From positions 21,243,932-21,307,931 of the forward strand of contig NC_081412.1 in the NCBI RefSeq assembly GCF_030272615.1: a stretch of 64,000 nucleotides of DNA, written 5' to 3'. The notes below the pieces were generated by a model. That model saw nothing but the letters and a program-made list of their open reading frames with translations, made no database searches and was not told where the DNA came from. The stretch is from Cryptomeria japonica (Eukaryota > Streptophyta > Pinopsida > Cupressales > Cupressaceae). Of the stretch, positions 53,221 through 64,000 are shown one piece after another (within the stretch, counting starts at the first letter, position 1; each line of letters opens with the position of its first letter). Made by a program: the position numbers and the translations under genes.

Positions 53221-54028
53221 TGTTGAAACAATGTAGCTTCGGTAAGATAAATGATTGGATGAGAGATAAATGAAGTCTCTCATTCAATCATCTATCCTAT
53301 CGATAAATCTACATGCTAATGGTAGACATCATAATCATCTTTATAAGCATTTCTCTCGTCGATTGAGATATGATCGTATTTGCTATGCAGTGATTTCATT
53401 AATGTTCTACATATCTATTCTAGTTGTCATATGACAACACTAATTAGTGTTGTCATATGATAACTACAATAGTTATTGTATTAACATATTTTTGCTCTTA
53501 TACCGATCCAAAATTGAGTTGCATTTACCATCGATTACCATGAAATAGCATTAAGAATAAACTGATTAGTGATCAGTTAATGATAAATAAAATTGCATTA
53601 GAAACTAACCGATTCATTATCGGTTACAATGATAATCAAACCGCATTAAATCACAAACTAATTGGCATCGATTATCATTTGTTATGTATCGGCATTTATA
53701 TTAAATGATAGTTATCGGTTTGCATTATGAAGAGGCACCACCCTTGATCAAGACATGTCTTGATCGGACATGTCATGAGACATGTCCGGTCAAGGCATGC
53801 CTTGATCTTACAAGGCAATGCCTATATATATGTGTTGTGAAGAATGCTGGAGAAATGTTGAAATCAATAAATATTATCTACAACCACCTGCAAACAAAGA
53901 AGTTTTAGTTCATAATCAGAAATAACTAGAGAGCATACATTAATAGCATTGAATATTGTCTAAGGAATTCAAAGAAAGACAAAATCCTTAACATTCCAAT
54001 TTTGAACATAAATTTGAATACTTTTATA
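53221..54028 (+). repeat. 3' LTR of Copia-1
   Basis: 808 bp, TGTTGAAACAATG to CTTTTATA (the terminal CA is TA, a C-to-T change). It repeats 48560-49359, with an inserted or altered stretch near 53400-53470. Confidence 0.93.
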
Positions 54029-54925
54029 GTTTTAATAAAGAGAGGCTAAGATGCTTAGTAATTTAGGTTATAGTGTAGATGCATAGAAACTTGGAGATTA
54101 TTAAAAATGAAGAATGAGAGCTCTATTTATAGGGAAAATAGGGCAATGGATGGTTAATATTGAATAATCTTAACAAGGGCTAGGATTGAAAGTTAATCAA
54201 TCCATGTTTACAATTTTCACCAATGAAATGGTAACAATTGTCAACAAGAGGTTGCTTGAGAGGAGATGCAAGAAGCATTAAATGTCTGAGGAGACAGAAG
54301 GTTACCCTAGGAGGTAAGGGTTAAGGTTAGGTTAGGGTTACTCAATGGATAAATCTTTTACCCAAGGGGTAAACTCTTGGGCAAGGGTTAATAGGATAAC
54401 CAAGGTTAAAGCCATGAATGCTTGATGAGACCCTTGAGTCAAAAGGATGGTTAAGTTAGAGGAAAGTCTCTAACCAAAGGTCAAATATTAGTTAACCATA
54501 AATGGTTATGTAAGAGCCTTTAATAGTTTGGAAGAATTTGAAGGTTAACCTTTTTAAGACACAAAGCCTTTAATGGTTATTGAAGACTTTGGAGGTTTTG
54601 AGAAGTGACTTACCTTTGCTTAGGAATGTGACAATAATTAGGAGATGAATTAGGCTAAATTGGAAGTGATTAGAAGAATCTAAAAGGGCTTTAGGATGCA
54701 AGTGGGAGACGTAGGAAAATTCAATTGGATGAGGGAAAAGGATTTTAATTAAAATAAATTACTTTATTTCAACTAAAATAGATGCAACTTGCATAAATAC
54801 AAGTGGGGGATTTAATAAATAAATTAGATTTATTTATTTGCAAGGATCAATTTAATTAAATGTAAATTTAATTAAAAAGGCAGAAAGGGGATTTAATTAA
54901 ATAAAATGATTTATTAATTAAAGAT
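54029..54925 (-). repeat. 5' LTR of Tat-outer, second piece
   Basis: Resumes the LTR at GTTTTAATAAAGAGAGG and matches 15612-16513. The minus-strand TATA box is CTATAAATAG at 54132-54123. The match stops after TTAATTAAAG, where the next LTR begins at 54926; the last 170 bp of the LTR are not seen. Confidence 0.88.
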
Positions 54926-55210
54926 TGTTGGCAGTAATATTGTACGAGAATAAAATAGTAATTAATTAGGTAGTATTTTACTTTGTTAGTAATGTAACTG
55001 AGGGATGGTAGTTACGGGTGTGATGGTTGTCCCTCGCACCCCCTTGGTACCTTTATATACCATGGAAGGTAACTTGTAAGGAACACAATTATGAATGGAA
55101 ATAGTATCTATTTTGTTTTCTTGATCTTATCATATGGTATCTATGGCATTATTGTTTCTCATTAAGCATTCTATTTGTATGTTCTAAATTGTTCACCTAG
55201 AGGGTAAACA
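54926..55210 (+). repeat. 5' LTR of Gypsy-4
   Basis: TGTTGGCAG to GGGTAAACA, 285 bp, with the TATA-like TTATATACC at about 55051. Its last 190 bp recur at 59134-59340. Confidence 0.85.
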
Positions 55211-55212
55211 TC

Positions 55213-55230
55213 TGGCGCCATTACCGAATT
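55213..55230 (+). promoter_or_regulatory. Primer binding site of Gypsy-4
   Basis: TGGCGCCATTACCGAATT lies two bases after the LTR. The TGGCGCC start is common in plant Gypsy and short-LTR elements. Confidence 0.75.
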
Positions 55231-55398
55231 GGACTTGGAATGATGGGAACCCACTACATGGCACAACCATAATGGGGCAACCAGTGAGTGAGGGAACCAG
55301 CAGCAATACTGAGGAAGAGCCGATAGAGTTATTCAAAGGGGAGGGAGCATTAACAAGGGATTTCACGTACATCTGGTACAGGTTTGTTAAGGTTAGTT

Positions 55399-57684
55399 AT
55401 GGCACCTAAGAATTAGTTGGCAAGAGAACTAGAAGAATTGAAGGAAATCCTAGAAAGGGAAAGAACGAAAAGAAGGGAACAAGATACAGCAAGAGAGCAA
55501 GCTAAGGCAAGAGAAGAAAGACAATGGAGAAGGGAGAGAGAAGCTATGCAGTCAAGGATAGATAACCTTGAGATGAATAGGAGAAGAGAAGAGCAAGACA
55601 ACCTAGAAGGCAATGATGAAGAAGAAGTGAATGAGATAGCAGACCAAGAGCAGTGAACAAATGACATAGAGGACCCTGAAGAAAAGAGATTTGTTAGATT
55701 GTTGAAGGCAGTACAAGGTAGTGGAGGTAAGAGTCATATTGATTTGCCTATCTATCAAGGGAAGATGGATAGTGAAGAGGTGTTGGGATGGCTTGATGCC
55801 TTAGATAACTATTTTGAGTTTGAAGAAATGGAAGAGGAGAAGAAAGTGAAATTTGCAAAGACTAAGTTGAGAGGTACAGCATTGACATGGTGGACTAGTT
55901 TTCAGAATGATAGGATGGCAAGAGGATTAACAAAAGTGTCTACATGGTCAAGAATGAAAAGTTTGATGAAAGAGCAGTTCCTACCATCTAATTATACCAT
56001 TCATGTGAAGAGGATGAGACAGAATCTGAAGCAAAAAGAGATGGATGTAATGGCTTACACTGAGCAATTTCACAAGCTTAGTATCAAAGGAGGATATGAG
56101 GAAGAAGATGAGAAGGTAACCAGATATATCAATGGCTTGAGATTTAACTTACAAGATGAGATTGATCTACAACTACCGAAAACAATAGGTGAATGTTATC
56201 AGTTAGCAATTAGAGCAAAAGAGAAGGTGAAAAGAAAACAAGAAAGATCAGGTAATGGTGGAAGAGGAGGCATTTCTAATAGAGGAAGAGGTAATAGAGA
56301 TCAAGGGCAAGGCAGCAATGAGAAAGGTAAAGAAAGTTTTTCAGAACCAAGGGGAGGATACAACCATAGAGGTGGCAGATTTGGAAGAGGAAGTGGAATC
56401 TTTACAGGTAAGTGTTTTCATTGCAATGAGATTGGGCACCAATCATTCAGATGTCCTAAGTGGAATGAATCAGAACAAGGCAGAGATAGAAGAGTGAATA
56501 TGGTACAAGAAGATGAGAAGAAAGAAGAATCAAAGAGAGCAGACCCTGTCCTTGAAGGTGACTTCTTGATGGTAAGGCAAGGTGAGAAACTTTAGCAAGA
56601 ACCAAAGGTAACAATCTTCAGCACTACTTGTTTATGCAAAGGAAAGATATGTAAGGTAATCATTGATTCAGGATCAGATAGTAATTTGGTGTCTCTTGAT
56701 ATGATAACCAAGTTAGGAATTGTACCATTTGACCATCCTAATCCCTACAAGGCCACTTGGGTTACCCAACAGCAGCATGTAGAGGTTAGTTTGAAGGCTT
56801 ATGTGAATTTTTATATTGGTCCATATCAAGATAGGATATTATGTGATGTGGTTCCTATGACTTGTGCACATTTGATATTCAGAATAGCATGGCAACATAG
56901 TAGAAGAATAATACATGATGGTTTTGATAACACATATATAGTTCATAAAGATGGTCAGAAATATAAATTGAGTCCTTTACCTTTGGAGGTCTTGAAAGAG
57001 CATCCTATAATATGTTTTGGGGAGCATTTACCAATGATAAGGCAGGTTAAAAAACAAGAAGATACTGGTTGGAAGGAAGATGTTAATTTGCAGCAGACTA
57101 TGAGGAAGAATAGTCCTCTTCATGATGATCTTTGGGATTTGAGTTTTGTGCAAGTTGGTTCAGTCAAATGTCCTATTGTTAAGCAGTGATATGTGAGTGT
57201 GAAAGAGAAGTTGAAGGTACAGCAAGTGGATTAGAGAAGAGCAGATAGACAGACTGGTTATGAGCAGCAATGTCCCAAACAAGAGCAGCAAAATACATGT
57301 TTTATTTCTAATCTAATGTGTCATGTGACTACAGGTTTGAGAAGCAGAAAGAAGGTGACTTTTGGGGATTATTTCATCCCTCAATCAGGATTTGTAAGGA
57401 GCCAACAGTAATCTAATGTTTGGAAGCAGCAGCATCACTCTTGGGACAAGAGTATTTTAATTGGTGGGGAGTATGGTGCAGGAGCACCCAGGCCAACCTA
57501 CAAAACCATGAAGACAATGAAGATACCAGGAAGTTTTTATGAAGAAAATCAAGTTGATTGGAGAGTTTTAGAGCTAATAATGGCTTTTGAAAGCAATAAA
57601 TCATATGTAATGTGTAAAAGTCCTAAAGGTCCTAATAAAGGCCCTAGGACCAAAATGCTATGTAATTGGGTTAATGATGCCTAG
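55399..57684 (+). pseudogene. Gag-protease of Gypsy-4 (one frame, six stops)
   Basis: All blocks lie in one frame from ATG 55399, with stops at codon 6 and near 55654, 56593, 57187, 57229 and 57409. Order: a highly charged coiled coil (LARELEELKEILERERTKRR, about 55417-55600); the gag core (VLGWLDALDNYFEF, LRGTALTWWTSFQNDR, LMKEQFLPSNYTIHVKR); a Gly-Arg-rich stretch; a CCHC knuckle CFHCNEIGHQSFRC; a protease with IIDSGSDSNLVS (D-S-G kept); and a C-terminal tail ending CNWVNDA. No RT follows. The absence of frameshifts over 762 codons suggests it decayed recently. Confidence 0.88.
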
Positions 57685-59133
57685 GAGTCTAGATAGGTTG
57701 AATAAGGGTCTAATATTCTTTAAATGATCATATCATGATTAAATCCCATTGATTTGATAGGTTTTAGTTGATTGAAGCATTAGAAATGAAGTTTAAATTT
57801 AAAAACTTGATTTCCAACGGTTAGTTCCAGTTTTGGAGGGAAAGTAGATTATGACTTGTTTAAGCACTTTAATCATTCTAATCAGTTGGGGATTGGTTGG
57901 AGTTGGTTGGGGAAGGACTTATAAAGTCTCTTATGTCATTTTTGTGTGGTTGGATGATGTTGGTATGGATTTGTACGAACTGTTCCAGAAAATCAATAAA
58001 AAACCTCTTTATTTGTTGTCAAAATCTTGTGTTTTCATGTTTTTCTTGCATTGCTAAGTGAAGGGGCTGAAATTATTATGTTTTAGGGACTCCATAGACT
58101 ATTTTTTACATGACTAACATGTTTTGAAGTTCTGAAAAGATATCATTTTTGTTTTATTGCTGACTGTCCCAGGAAAACCAGTGTTTTCTCACTAATTTTG
58201 TGAGTTACCAAGCATGTATGGATCCATCCTATGAATGTAAAGGTCTGATTCTCATAGGGTGGATGCCTAATAACATGTACAATATTTTCCTAACCTTTGA
58301 TTGACAGGAAGGAGTGAAGGGTGCAGGTGTACACCATGAAAGTTGCATGAAAGTTGAAGAAAAATGACTGAAAATGTGTGAAAATGAAGGCTAGAGTGTA
58401 GCAGCAGAGAATCTGATTGAACAAGGGGGGTATTTTATGCATTGAAGTGTCTAGACACACCATTGTGAAGGTTTTTGAACTTTGGTTGAGCCTCAGAAGT
58501 GACTAGAGGTGGGATTTTGAGAAAGCCCTAGTTGTAAGGTGGATTTAGTGAGGTTTTTGGAGTTTGGGTATCTAGGAGTGCAACCAGAACTTAAAACCTA
58601 AAAATCCTTGGATTGAGACCATAAAAAGAGACTTTATAGATGGTTTAAGCCTGAAAAAGATTTTGGAGGGTACTTCCTTCACAAAAGTGACCTAATTAGC
58701 CCTCACGGTGACTAGGGACAGTAGTTTTTTGAATGATTTGTTCCAAAACAATCATAGGCAATATTTTGGGTGTTGATAGAGGTTGATATTGGGTATCTAA
58801 ATCAATCATAAAATTGGTTTTTGTTTTGGGAAATGTGTGTGAAAAGAGCCAAAAACGGTCCAGCAGGCTACTAGGAGACTAGGCCTAGTGAAGGGCTAGA
58901 TTTGGGTTTTTGTATCAGTTGATGAGTTGAGGGTTTGAAAACCTTAGAGACATGTTAGTTGAAGTTATTTGATGTGTTTGGAGGTGGAGGAAACACCTGA
59001 TTAAGGTGAAGACAAGTTTTGAGCCTATTGAGGCACTTTGAGCATTTGAAACACCATAGGAGTGTTGGGGTTTGGGTCCATATTCCATTCTAGTTTACAA
59101 GATTGCAACTAAATCCTCCATCCTCTACATCAG
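57685..59133 (+). other. Non-coding 3' part of Gypsy-4
   Basis: No frame with a recognisable product and no LTR or PPT that I can define. It ends where the truncated LTR copy begins at 59134. Confidence 0.5.
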
Positions 59134-59496
59134 TAGTTATGGGTGTGATGGTTTTCCCTCACACCCCCTTGGTACCTTTATATACCATGGATGGTAACTT
59201 GTAAGGAACACTATTATGAATGGAAATAGTATCTCTTCTGTTTGCTTGATCTTATCATATGGTATCTATGGCATTATTGTTTCTCATTAAGCATTCTATC
59301 TGTATGTTCTAAATTTTTCACCTAGAGGGTAAACATCTGGTGTCGTTACCGAATTGGACTTGGAATGATGGGAACCCACTACATGGCACGACCATAATGG
59401 GGCAACCAGTGAGTGAGGGAACCAGCAGCAATCCTGAGGAAGAGCCAATAGAGTTATTCAAAGGGGAGGGAGCATTAACAAGGGATTTCACCTACA
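59134..59496 (+). repeat. Truncated second copy of Gypsy-4 LTR and leader
   Basis: AGTTATGGGTGTGATGG to GATTTCACCTACAT matches 55011-55375, continuing through the LTR end and PBS (TCTGGTGTCGTTACC) into the leader. About 85 bp of the LTR start are missing. The downstream sequence then departs into a different gag. Confidence 0.88.
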
Positions 59497-61780
59497 TTCT
59501 CTAGGCATCCATCAAAATTTACGTACAAAGGGAGGCCACGGTCAAGGACGTCCCTAAGAGCACAGTGTGGAGTGCCCTTGGCATAAGTCCTGTCGTCAAT
59601 CAGTTGATGAAAAACTTACCAAACTTGTTGGCACAAGCATTCCTTTCTCTCCAAACTCACCAGGAAGAAACGTACCATGAGACCCGTCGATAGAAAATTC
59701 TGTAGCAATTTGAAGAAAGGAGTTGTCGAGAGGAGGAGGAACATGATTAAAGTCATCGCCAAACCTTCAACCCCACAGCAAGAAGGAATTGATCCCCATG
59801 ACACTAAATAAGGATAGAAACTATGTGTCGAGGGAGGAAGAAGACGTGCACAAGGCAGCAACAAGCAGCAAGGACACTGAGGTTGGAACAACAAGCAGAA
59901 TGTTAGCGATGATTAAAGAAACTTGTGGAAGAAAGCACAACTAGCAATGATGGCTCGGGTGCTGAAAGCCAAGTTTCCATACTAATAGAAACCACCAAGA
60001 AATGGTTGGGGGAACTTTCCCTAACATACGAAGAGATTGGTGATGGGAGTATAGTAGAAAAATACACATCATACAGAGGTGTCGAGACCAGGAGGGAAGA
60101 TGAAGTAGAGACCAAGAACAAAGAGGCAGAGGATATCGGTGCGACCAAAGGTGTCGGGAGGACACAAGGTCATGGGAGCAGAAGCAATTTGTTCGATGCA
60201 GGCTCATCATACCCTGGTAGTCAGAGCAACTTGGTGGGACCCAACGGACCAAATCTCAATAGAGTACCTTTGGGAGGACTAGTGTCTGGAGGAGGAGTTC
60301 TTGGAGGGTCAAGTTTGAGTTTCGAAGGGTAGACTAGGCCGCTGCCAAGGAACGTAATGGCAAATCGGCAAAAATTGTCGAAGTTCACTAGAGATGGGAA
60401 AGAAGACCTCATACGGCATTCTCGTACATGTGAGACAATCTGGTCAGCCAATGGCATGGCCACTAGGGTGGAATGGGTGGTTTAATTCCCCACCACCCTA
60501 TGAGGAGTAGCTATCAATTGGTACTCGTATGCTATTAAAACCAAACTGACAACTTGGTATGAATTTCACAAAGCCTTCGAAACAGAGTTTTGACTCCTCA
60601 AAGATGATAATGAAATCATAGCAGAAATCCTAAGCACCAAGCAAAGGAAAAGTGAGACCATCTAAGCATATAGTCGACGCCTGAAGGAATTGCTGGGAAT
60701 AATGGATAACCAGCCCAGTGATGGGTTGAAGAAAAGGTGGTTTGTGGAGGTTTTAAAATTGTCACTCAAAAGGAAAATGAAAATTGTACCCCCCACATCC
60801 TACGAAGATGCCTATAACTGGGCAATGGACCTGGAGAGTGAAGGGAAGACATCTAGGGAAAAAAAAGATAGATCCTCTAGAGAGGAGGACTCCTCCGATA
60901 GAAGTAGCAATGATGAGGGGTCGAGTAAAAAGGTGCAAGCCCTTCAGAAGGGTATGCATCGCATGATGAAGAAATTCAAGAGCATGAGGGGAAGCACCAG
61001 CAAAAATGAGGAAGTATGGTGCACAGAATGTAAAGAGGAAGGTCACACAAAAGGCTCTTGTCCAAAAAAGGCCTTTTGCGATATTTTCCAAGTGTTGGGA
61101 CACTCCACCAAAGAATCTCCCTACAACATGAAGACAAAGGGAAACCAAGTGCTCTTCACCCAAGAGCAGCCGTCAGCGACAGCAGGCACGTCGTAGCCTC
61201 AACCCAACACCACGACATCATCTGGAGGCTACAGAGGTAACCTAAGGGGAGGAAGAGGCAACAATAATAATAGCAATAACTAGAGTCAAATGCAATATGA
61301 TGCCAAGGGATGGACAATGATTCAATGTCGAGCATGCAACCAGTGGGGACACTTTGCGCAGGATTGCCAGAAAGAGGAGACACCACAAAAATTGTGCAAA
61401 TAGTGTGGTCCTAGAGACAACGATGAGACAAATTTCCCCAAGCCATGGGTTAATCTCCTCAACATTGATAAGACTAGTGATAAAGAAGTAGTAGCAATCA
61501 CCCGTGCTCAAACCAAAAAGGCCACTTATCTCAACCCCCGTACGGAGAAGGAGAGATTACGGGAGGCAAAAGCCAACATTGAGCGTGAGATGACGGCAGA
61601 ACGATGGAACAATACAGAGGTGGTGAATACATCATCCCATACTGACGCCGAAAATAACATAATTGGGAAAGTCTTGGAGATGGAGGTGTCGATAAGGGTG
61701 AAGGACCTTCTAGACACAATACCGTAGCTGAGAACTGCCATTTTCAGTTCCGTACAAACCACTACACATGCGCCTTTAGG
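59497..61780 (+). pseudogene. Gag of Gypsy-5 with several zinc knuckles
   Basis: The translation begins KIYVQREATVKDVPKSTVWS. The gag core shows INWYSYAIKTKLTTWYEFHK and KSETI-stop-AYSRRLKELLG, then LKLSLKRKMKIVPPTSYE and YNWAMDLESEGKTSREKK. Zinc knuckles: CTECKEEGHTKGSC (about 61019-61060) and CRACNQWGHFAQDC (about 61327-61368), both CCHC. A degenerate block, CDIFQVLGHSTKESP, lies between them, and a broken LCK-stop-CGPRDNDETNF after. TAG and TGA stops are scattered; the frame is otherwise mostly shared. No LTR is seen on its left. Confidence 0.8.
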
Positions 61781-62588
61781 TGTGACACAAGCAGAAGTTC
61801 CATTTACCCCTCGGCTGACCCAATGTTGTTGGCCTTAAATAGTGGTTAGCATCCTGCGGTAGTGGAGATGGGAATTCTAGGGGCTATCCTCAAAGACACC
61901 ATTGTGGACAGAGGTTCAAGGGTGAATGTGTTGCCGAAGGATACATGGAAGAAGCTCGAGAAGCCAACACTATGGCCACCCACATTCAACTTGGTGAGAG
62001 TAGACTAGCACAAAATCAAGCCACTCGGTACCCCGATGGCCCAGCTGGTGACTATTGAAGAAGGGGTATGACACCATCTTAGGGAGAGGGTGGCTGGTAA
62101 CAACAAAGGTGAACCACATTTGGAAGAAGAACACCCTTTCCATGGAGAAAGGGGGGTGGAATTACATCATTGACCTAAGGACCCAGGTTGTCAGCGAGGA
62201 GATTGCATCATCTGAATCGGATTCAGAGGACTCAAACAGATGGGAGTGGGATTCCTATGAAGGTAAGGATGAGAGGGAACCAAATGATGAAGGAGTGCTT
62301 GAACTCAATGGTTTCTCAAAAGATGACATTTTCTCATTGAATGGACTCATCCACTGGCAAATGGAAGATTATGAAGTGTTTCACTCTTCTTGTCACATGC
62401 TGCAAATTGAGGACAAGCCAAGCGAGAAAGAGGAGTTCCTACCAGAATACACGGAGTATAAGGAGGGAGATACCAAATTAAATGATGTTCTGGCGTACAA
62501 ATTTTCAAAGGACAGACCAATGTGGTATGAAGACCCCACCGTGAAGGAGACGAACTTCGGAGACACTACCACCCCTCGAAATATCTAG
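61781..62588 (+). pseudogene. Protease and protease-RT linker of Gypsy-5
   Basis: The protease reads MGILGAILKDTIVDRGSRVN, then VLPKDTWKKLEKPTLWPPTF; the triplet is D-R-G. GYDTILGRGWLVTTKVNHIW follows, equal to the ILGRPWL end of retropepsins, across a frameshift near 62070. The linker is acidic (SSESDSEDSNRWEWDSYEGK, DDIFSLNGLIHWQMEDYEV) and ends at TAG 62586. Confidence 0.78.
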
Positions 62589-62599
62589 GTAGGCAACGA

Positions 62600-64000
62600 T
62601 TGGAGCCCGGTGCTGAAGGTCGTGACATTGAAAATCTTCATGGAATACAAGGACATATTCACTTGGTCCTACAACGATCTGAAGGGGTCTTGCCAGAATT
62701 GTGCGTCCATCGGATACCATTGGTCTCAGGATCCCAACCGGTACGGAAGAGGTCATACCAAATGAATAAGAACTATGCTACCAAGGTGAACGAAGAGATT
62801 GAATGGATGCTGGAGGTCGGCATCATATTTTGGGTGGAGACAAGTGAGTGGGTCTCGCCAATTGTGATCTCACTGGAGGCCAACCAGATCTGCATCTGCA
62901 TGGATTTTTGGTGCCTCAACGTAGTCACCATCAAGGATCCATTTCCTATACCTTTCACAGACAGCATCCTGGAGGAGGTGGCTGGCCATGAAATGTACTC
63001 ATTTCTGGATGGATTTTCTGGATACAATTAGATTTCGATAGCTAAGGAGGACAAGTTGAAGACCACCTTTATGGTGGAGGATGGAGTCTATGTGTACAAC
63101 TGGATGTCGTTTGGGTTGTGCAATGATCCCGCAACATTCCAGAAGATAGTCCTCCACATCTTCAATAAGATGTATGTGAGAAATTTTAAATCCTTTTTGG
63201 ATGACTGGTTGATTTTCAATAGCGAAGACGCTCAGTTGGTGGCACTGAGAGAGTGCATGGAGAGATGTCGAAGGGCTAGGCTCACCTTGAATCTGCGTAA
63301 ATGCAGATTTATGGTACCACAAGGAAGGTTGTTGGGCCATATTGTTTGTAAAGCTGGACTGAAAACTGACCTGGATAAGGTAAGGGTAATTGTAGAAATG
63401 GAGTCACCCATTGATGTGACGGGAGTCAAGTCCTTCTTGGGACATATAGGATACTATCGGAAGTTCATCAAGAAATTTGACCAACTTTCATTCCCACTGG
63501 ACAAACTGATAAGAAAGGGTGAACCGTACATATGGGAATCAGCACAAGGGGAAGAATTCGAGGAACTCAAGAGGAGACTGGTGGCAGCACCCATTCTGGC
63601 CTATCCAAACGGGGACCGAGAATTCCACATACACGTGAATGCCTCAAACTATGCCATTGGGGATACACTAGCACAAGAAGGGGGACATGGGTTGGATCAT
63701 CCCATCTATTTTGCCATTTGGTTGATGTTGAAAGCCGAGAAGAACTACAGTACCACCGAGAGGGAAGCCCTCAGAATGGTCTATGTCATACAAAAATTTT
63801 GGCACTACTTCTTGGTGACACCCTTCACTTTCTATGTGGATCATTAGGCATTGATGTACCTGGTAAATAAACCCATTATCCAAGGCAGGATAAGCAGGTG
63901 GCTACTTCTCCTTCAGGTGTTCACTTTCATAATTATTGTACAGCCAAGTAAGAGCCATGTGATCATTGATATATTGTCCCAGATTAGGTAGGGAGAGCCA
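62600..64000 (+). pseudogene. Reverse transcriptase and RNase H of Gypsy-5, runs off window
   Basis: RT blocks: FMEYKDIFTWSYNDLKGV, EIEWMLEVGIIFWVETSEW, ICICMDFWCLNVVTIKDPFP, MYSFLDGFSGYN, then TAG replacing Gln at 63029, MSFGLCNDPATFQKIV and the catalytic SFLDDWLIF. RNase H: FHIHVNASNYAIGDTLAQ has Asn where the first catalytic Asp is usual; STTEREALRMVYVIQ keeps Glu and FYVDH keeps Asp, followed by TAG at 63845. The frame continues ALMYLVNKPIIQGRISRWLL to the window edge; integrase lies outside. It is clearly Ty3/Gypsy; the lineage is not decided. Confidence 0.88.

Larger units (their letters stand above)
48560..54028 (+). mobile_element. Copia-1: Ty1/Copia element inside the Tat-outer LTR
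   Basis: LTRs lie at 48560-49359 and 53221-54028, with a perfect 5-bp target duplication GTTTT (48555-48559 and 54029-54033). The PBS TGGTATCAGAGC follows the left LTR directly and a PPT precedes the right one. Gag, protease, integrase, a reverse transcriptase lacking its core, and RNase H follow in Copia order. It is younger than Tat-outer but carries many stops. Confidence 0.95.
15216..54925 (-). mobile_element. Tat-outer: Ty3/Gypsy Tat-lineage element, heavily nested
   Basis: Its 3' LTR is 15216-16681. Its 5' LTR is 48154-48559 plus 54029-54925, split by Copia-1 and truncated at 54926. Minus orientation follows from the polypurine tract beside 16681 and from the gag-pol order. The body is interrupted by Tat-inner (18261-36957). 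It carries gag, protease, RT, two RNase H domains and integrase, all decayed. It is inserted in the integrase region of Copia-2. The target duplication (AGAAG on the left) cannot be confirmed because the right LTR end is lost. Confidence 0.88.
54926..59133 (+). mobile_element. Gypsy-4: short-LTR gag-protease element (TR-GAG-like)
   Basis: A 285-bp LTR (54926-55210) and a PBS starting TGGCGCC are followed by one gag-protease frame and about 1.4 kb of non-coding sequence. No reverse transcriptase or integrase is seen. This matches the plan of non-autonomous terminal-repeat elements with a GAG domain. No intact 3' LTR is in the window; a 5'-truncated copy of LTR plus leader starts at 59134, so the right boundary is approximate. 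Confidence 0.72.

Noticed and set aside
57685-59133. Possible 3' LTR of Gypsy-4 or host gene exon
   Set aside because: No second copy of the LTR start, no PPT and no coding frame were found; left as non-coding.
60221-61511. Several minus-strand ORFs opposite Gypsy-5 gag
   Set aside because: They are shadows of the gag frame, which has zinc knuckles and matches the gag plan.

Overview
The window is plant nuclear DNA made almost entirely of nested, decayed LTR retrotransposons. I recognise no host gene, no tRNA or rRNA gene and no CRISPR array. Plant origin follows from the element families: Ty3/Gypsy Tat-lineage polyproteins with two RNase H domains, Ty1/Copia elements primed by initiator tRNA-Met, and plant mobile domain (PMD) genes. 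The low gene density, old nested copies and LTRs of 1.3 to 2 kb suggest a large genome such as a conifer or other gymnosperm. That last point is inference.

Layout, left to right. (1) 1-5945: a gag-protease-only Gypsy element (Gypsy-1) with its 3' LTR; the 5' LTR lies off the window. (2) About 5946-9856: the 3' end of a Tat-like element (Gypsy-3), with an antisense PMD gene remnant, a decayed polypurine tract (PPT) and a long LTR, followed to about 11770 by a second, decayed gag of the Gypsy-1 family. (3) 12057-15215: the 5' half of a Copia element (Copia-2), cut by the next element. (4) 15216-54925: a large minus-strand Tat element (Tat-outer). Three younger elements interrupt it: an 18.7 kb minus-strand Tat element (Tat-inner, 18261-36957, target duplication GTTTC); a Copia element inside its 5' LTR (Copia-1, 48560-54028, target duplication GTTTT); and a short-LTR gag-protease element that truncates the same LTR at 54926. 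(5) 54926-59133: that gag-protease element. (6) 59134-59496: a second, truncated copy of its LTR and leader. (7) 59497-64000: another Gypsy element, from gag into RNase H, running off the end.

The two Tat elements share one plan, read on the minus strand: 5' LTR, primer binding site (PBS), long leader with phased repeats, a small conserved ORF of about 126 codons, gag, protease, RT, degenerate RNase H, second RNase H, integrase, PMD-like gene region, PPT, 3' LTR. In Tat-inner and Gypsy-3 the PMD gene is antisense to the element and starts next to the PPT, with a short phase-0 first exon.

The most unusual signal is a set of five arrays with a strict 20-21 bp period: a conserved 9-11 bp core (GCRCWWTTG-like, often AGCGCT) separated by unrelated 9-11 bp spacers. 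Two sit inside the first intron of PMD genes and three in the leaders of the Tat elements. A second recurring signal is clusters of perfect palindromes just upstream of LTR TATA boxes, and one cluster of five hairpins upstream of a Copia PPT.

Nearly all coding regions carry stops or frameshifts. Most stops are explained by C-to-T change on one strand or the other, as expected of methylated, silenced DNA. The phased arrays, palindromes and target duplications remain readable.
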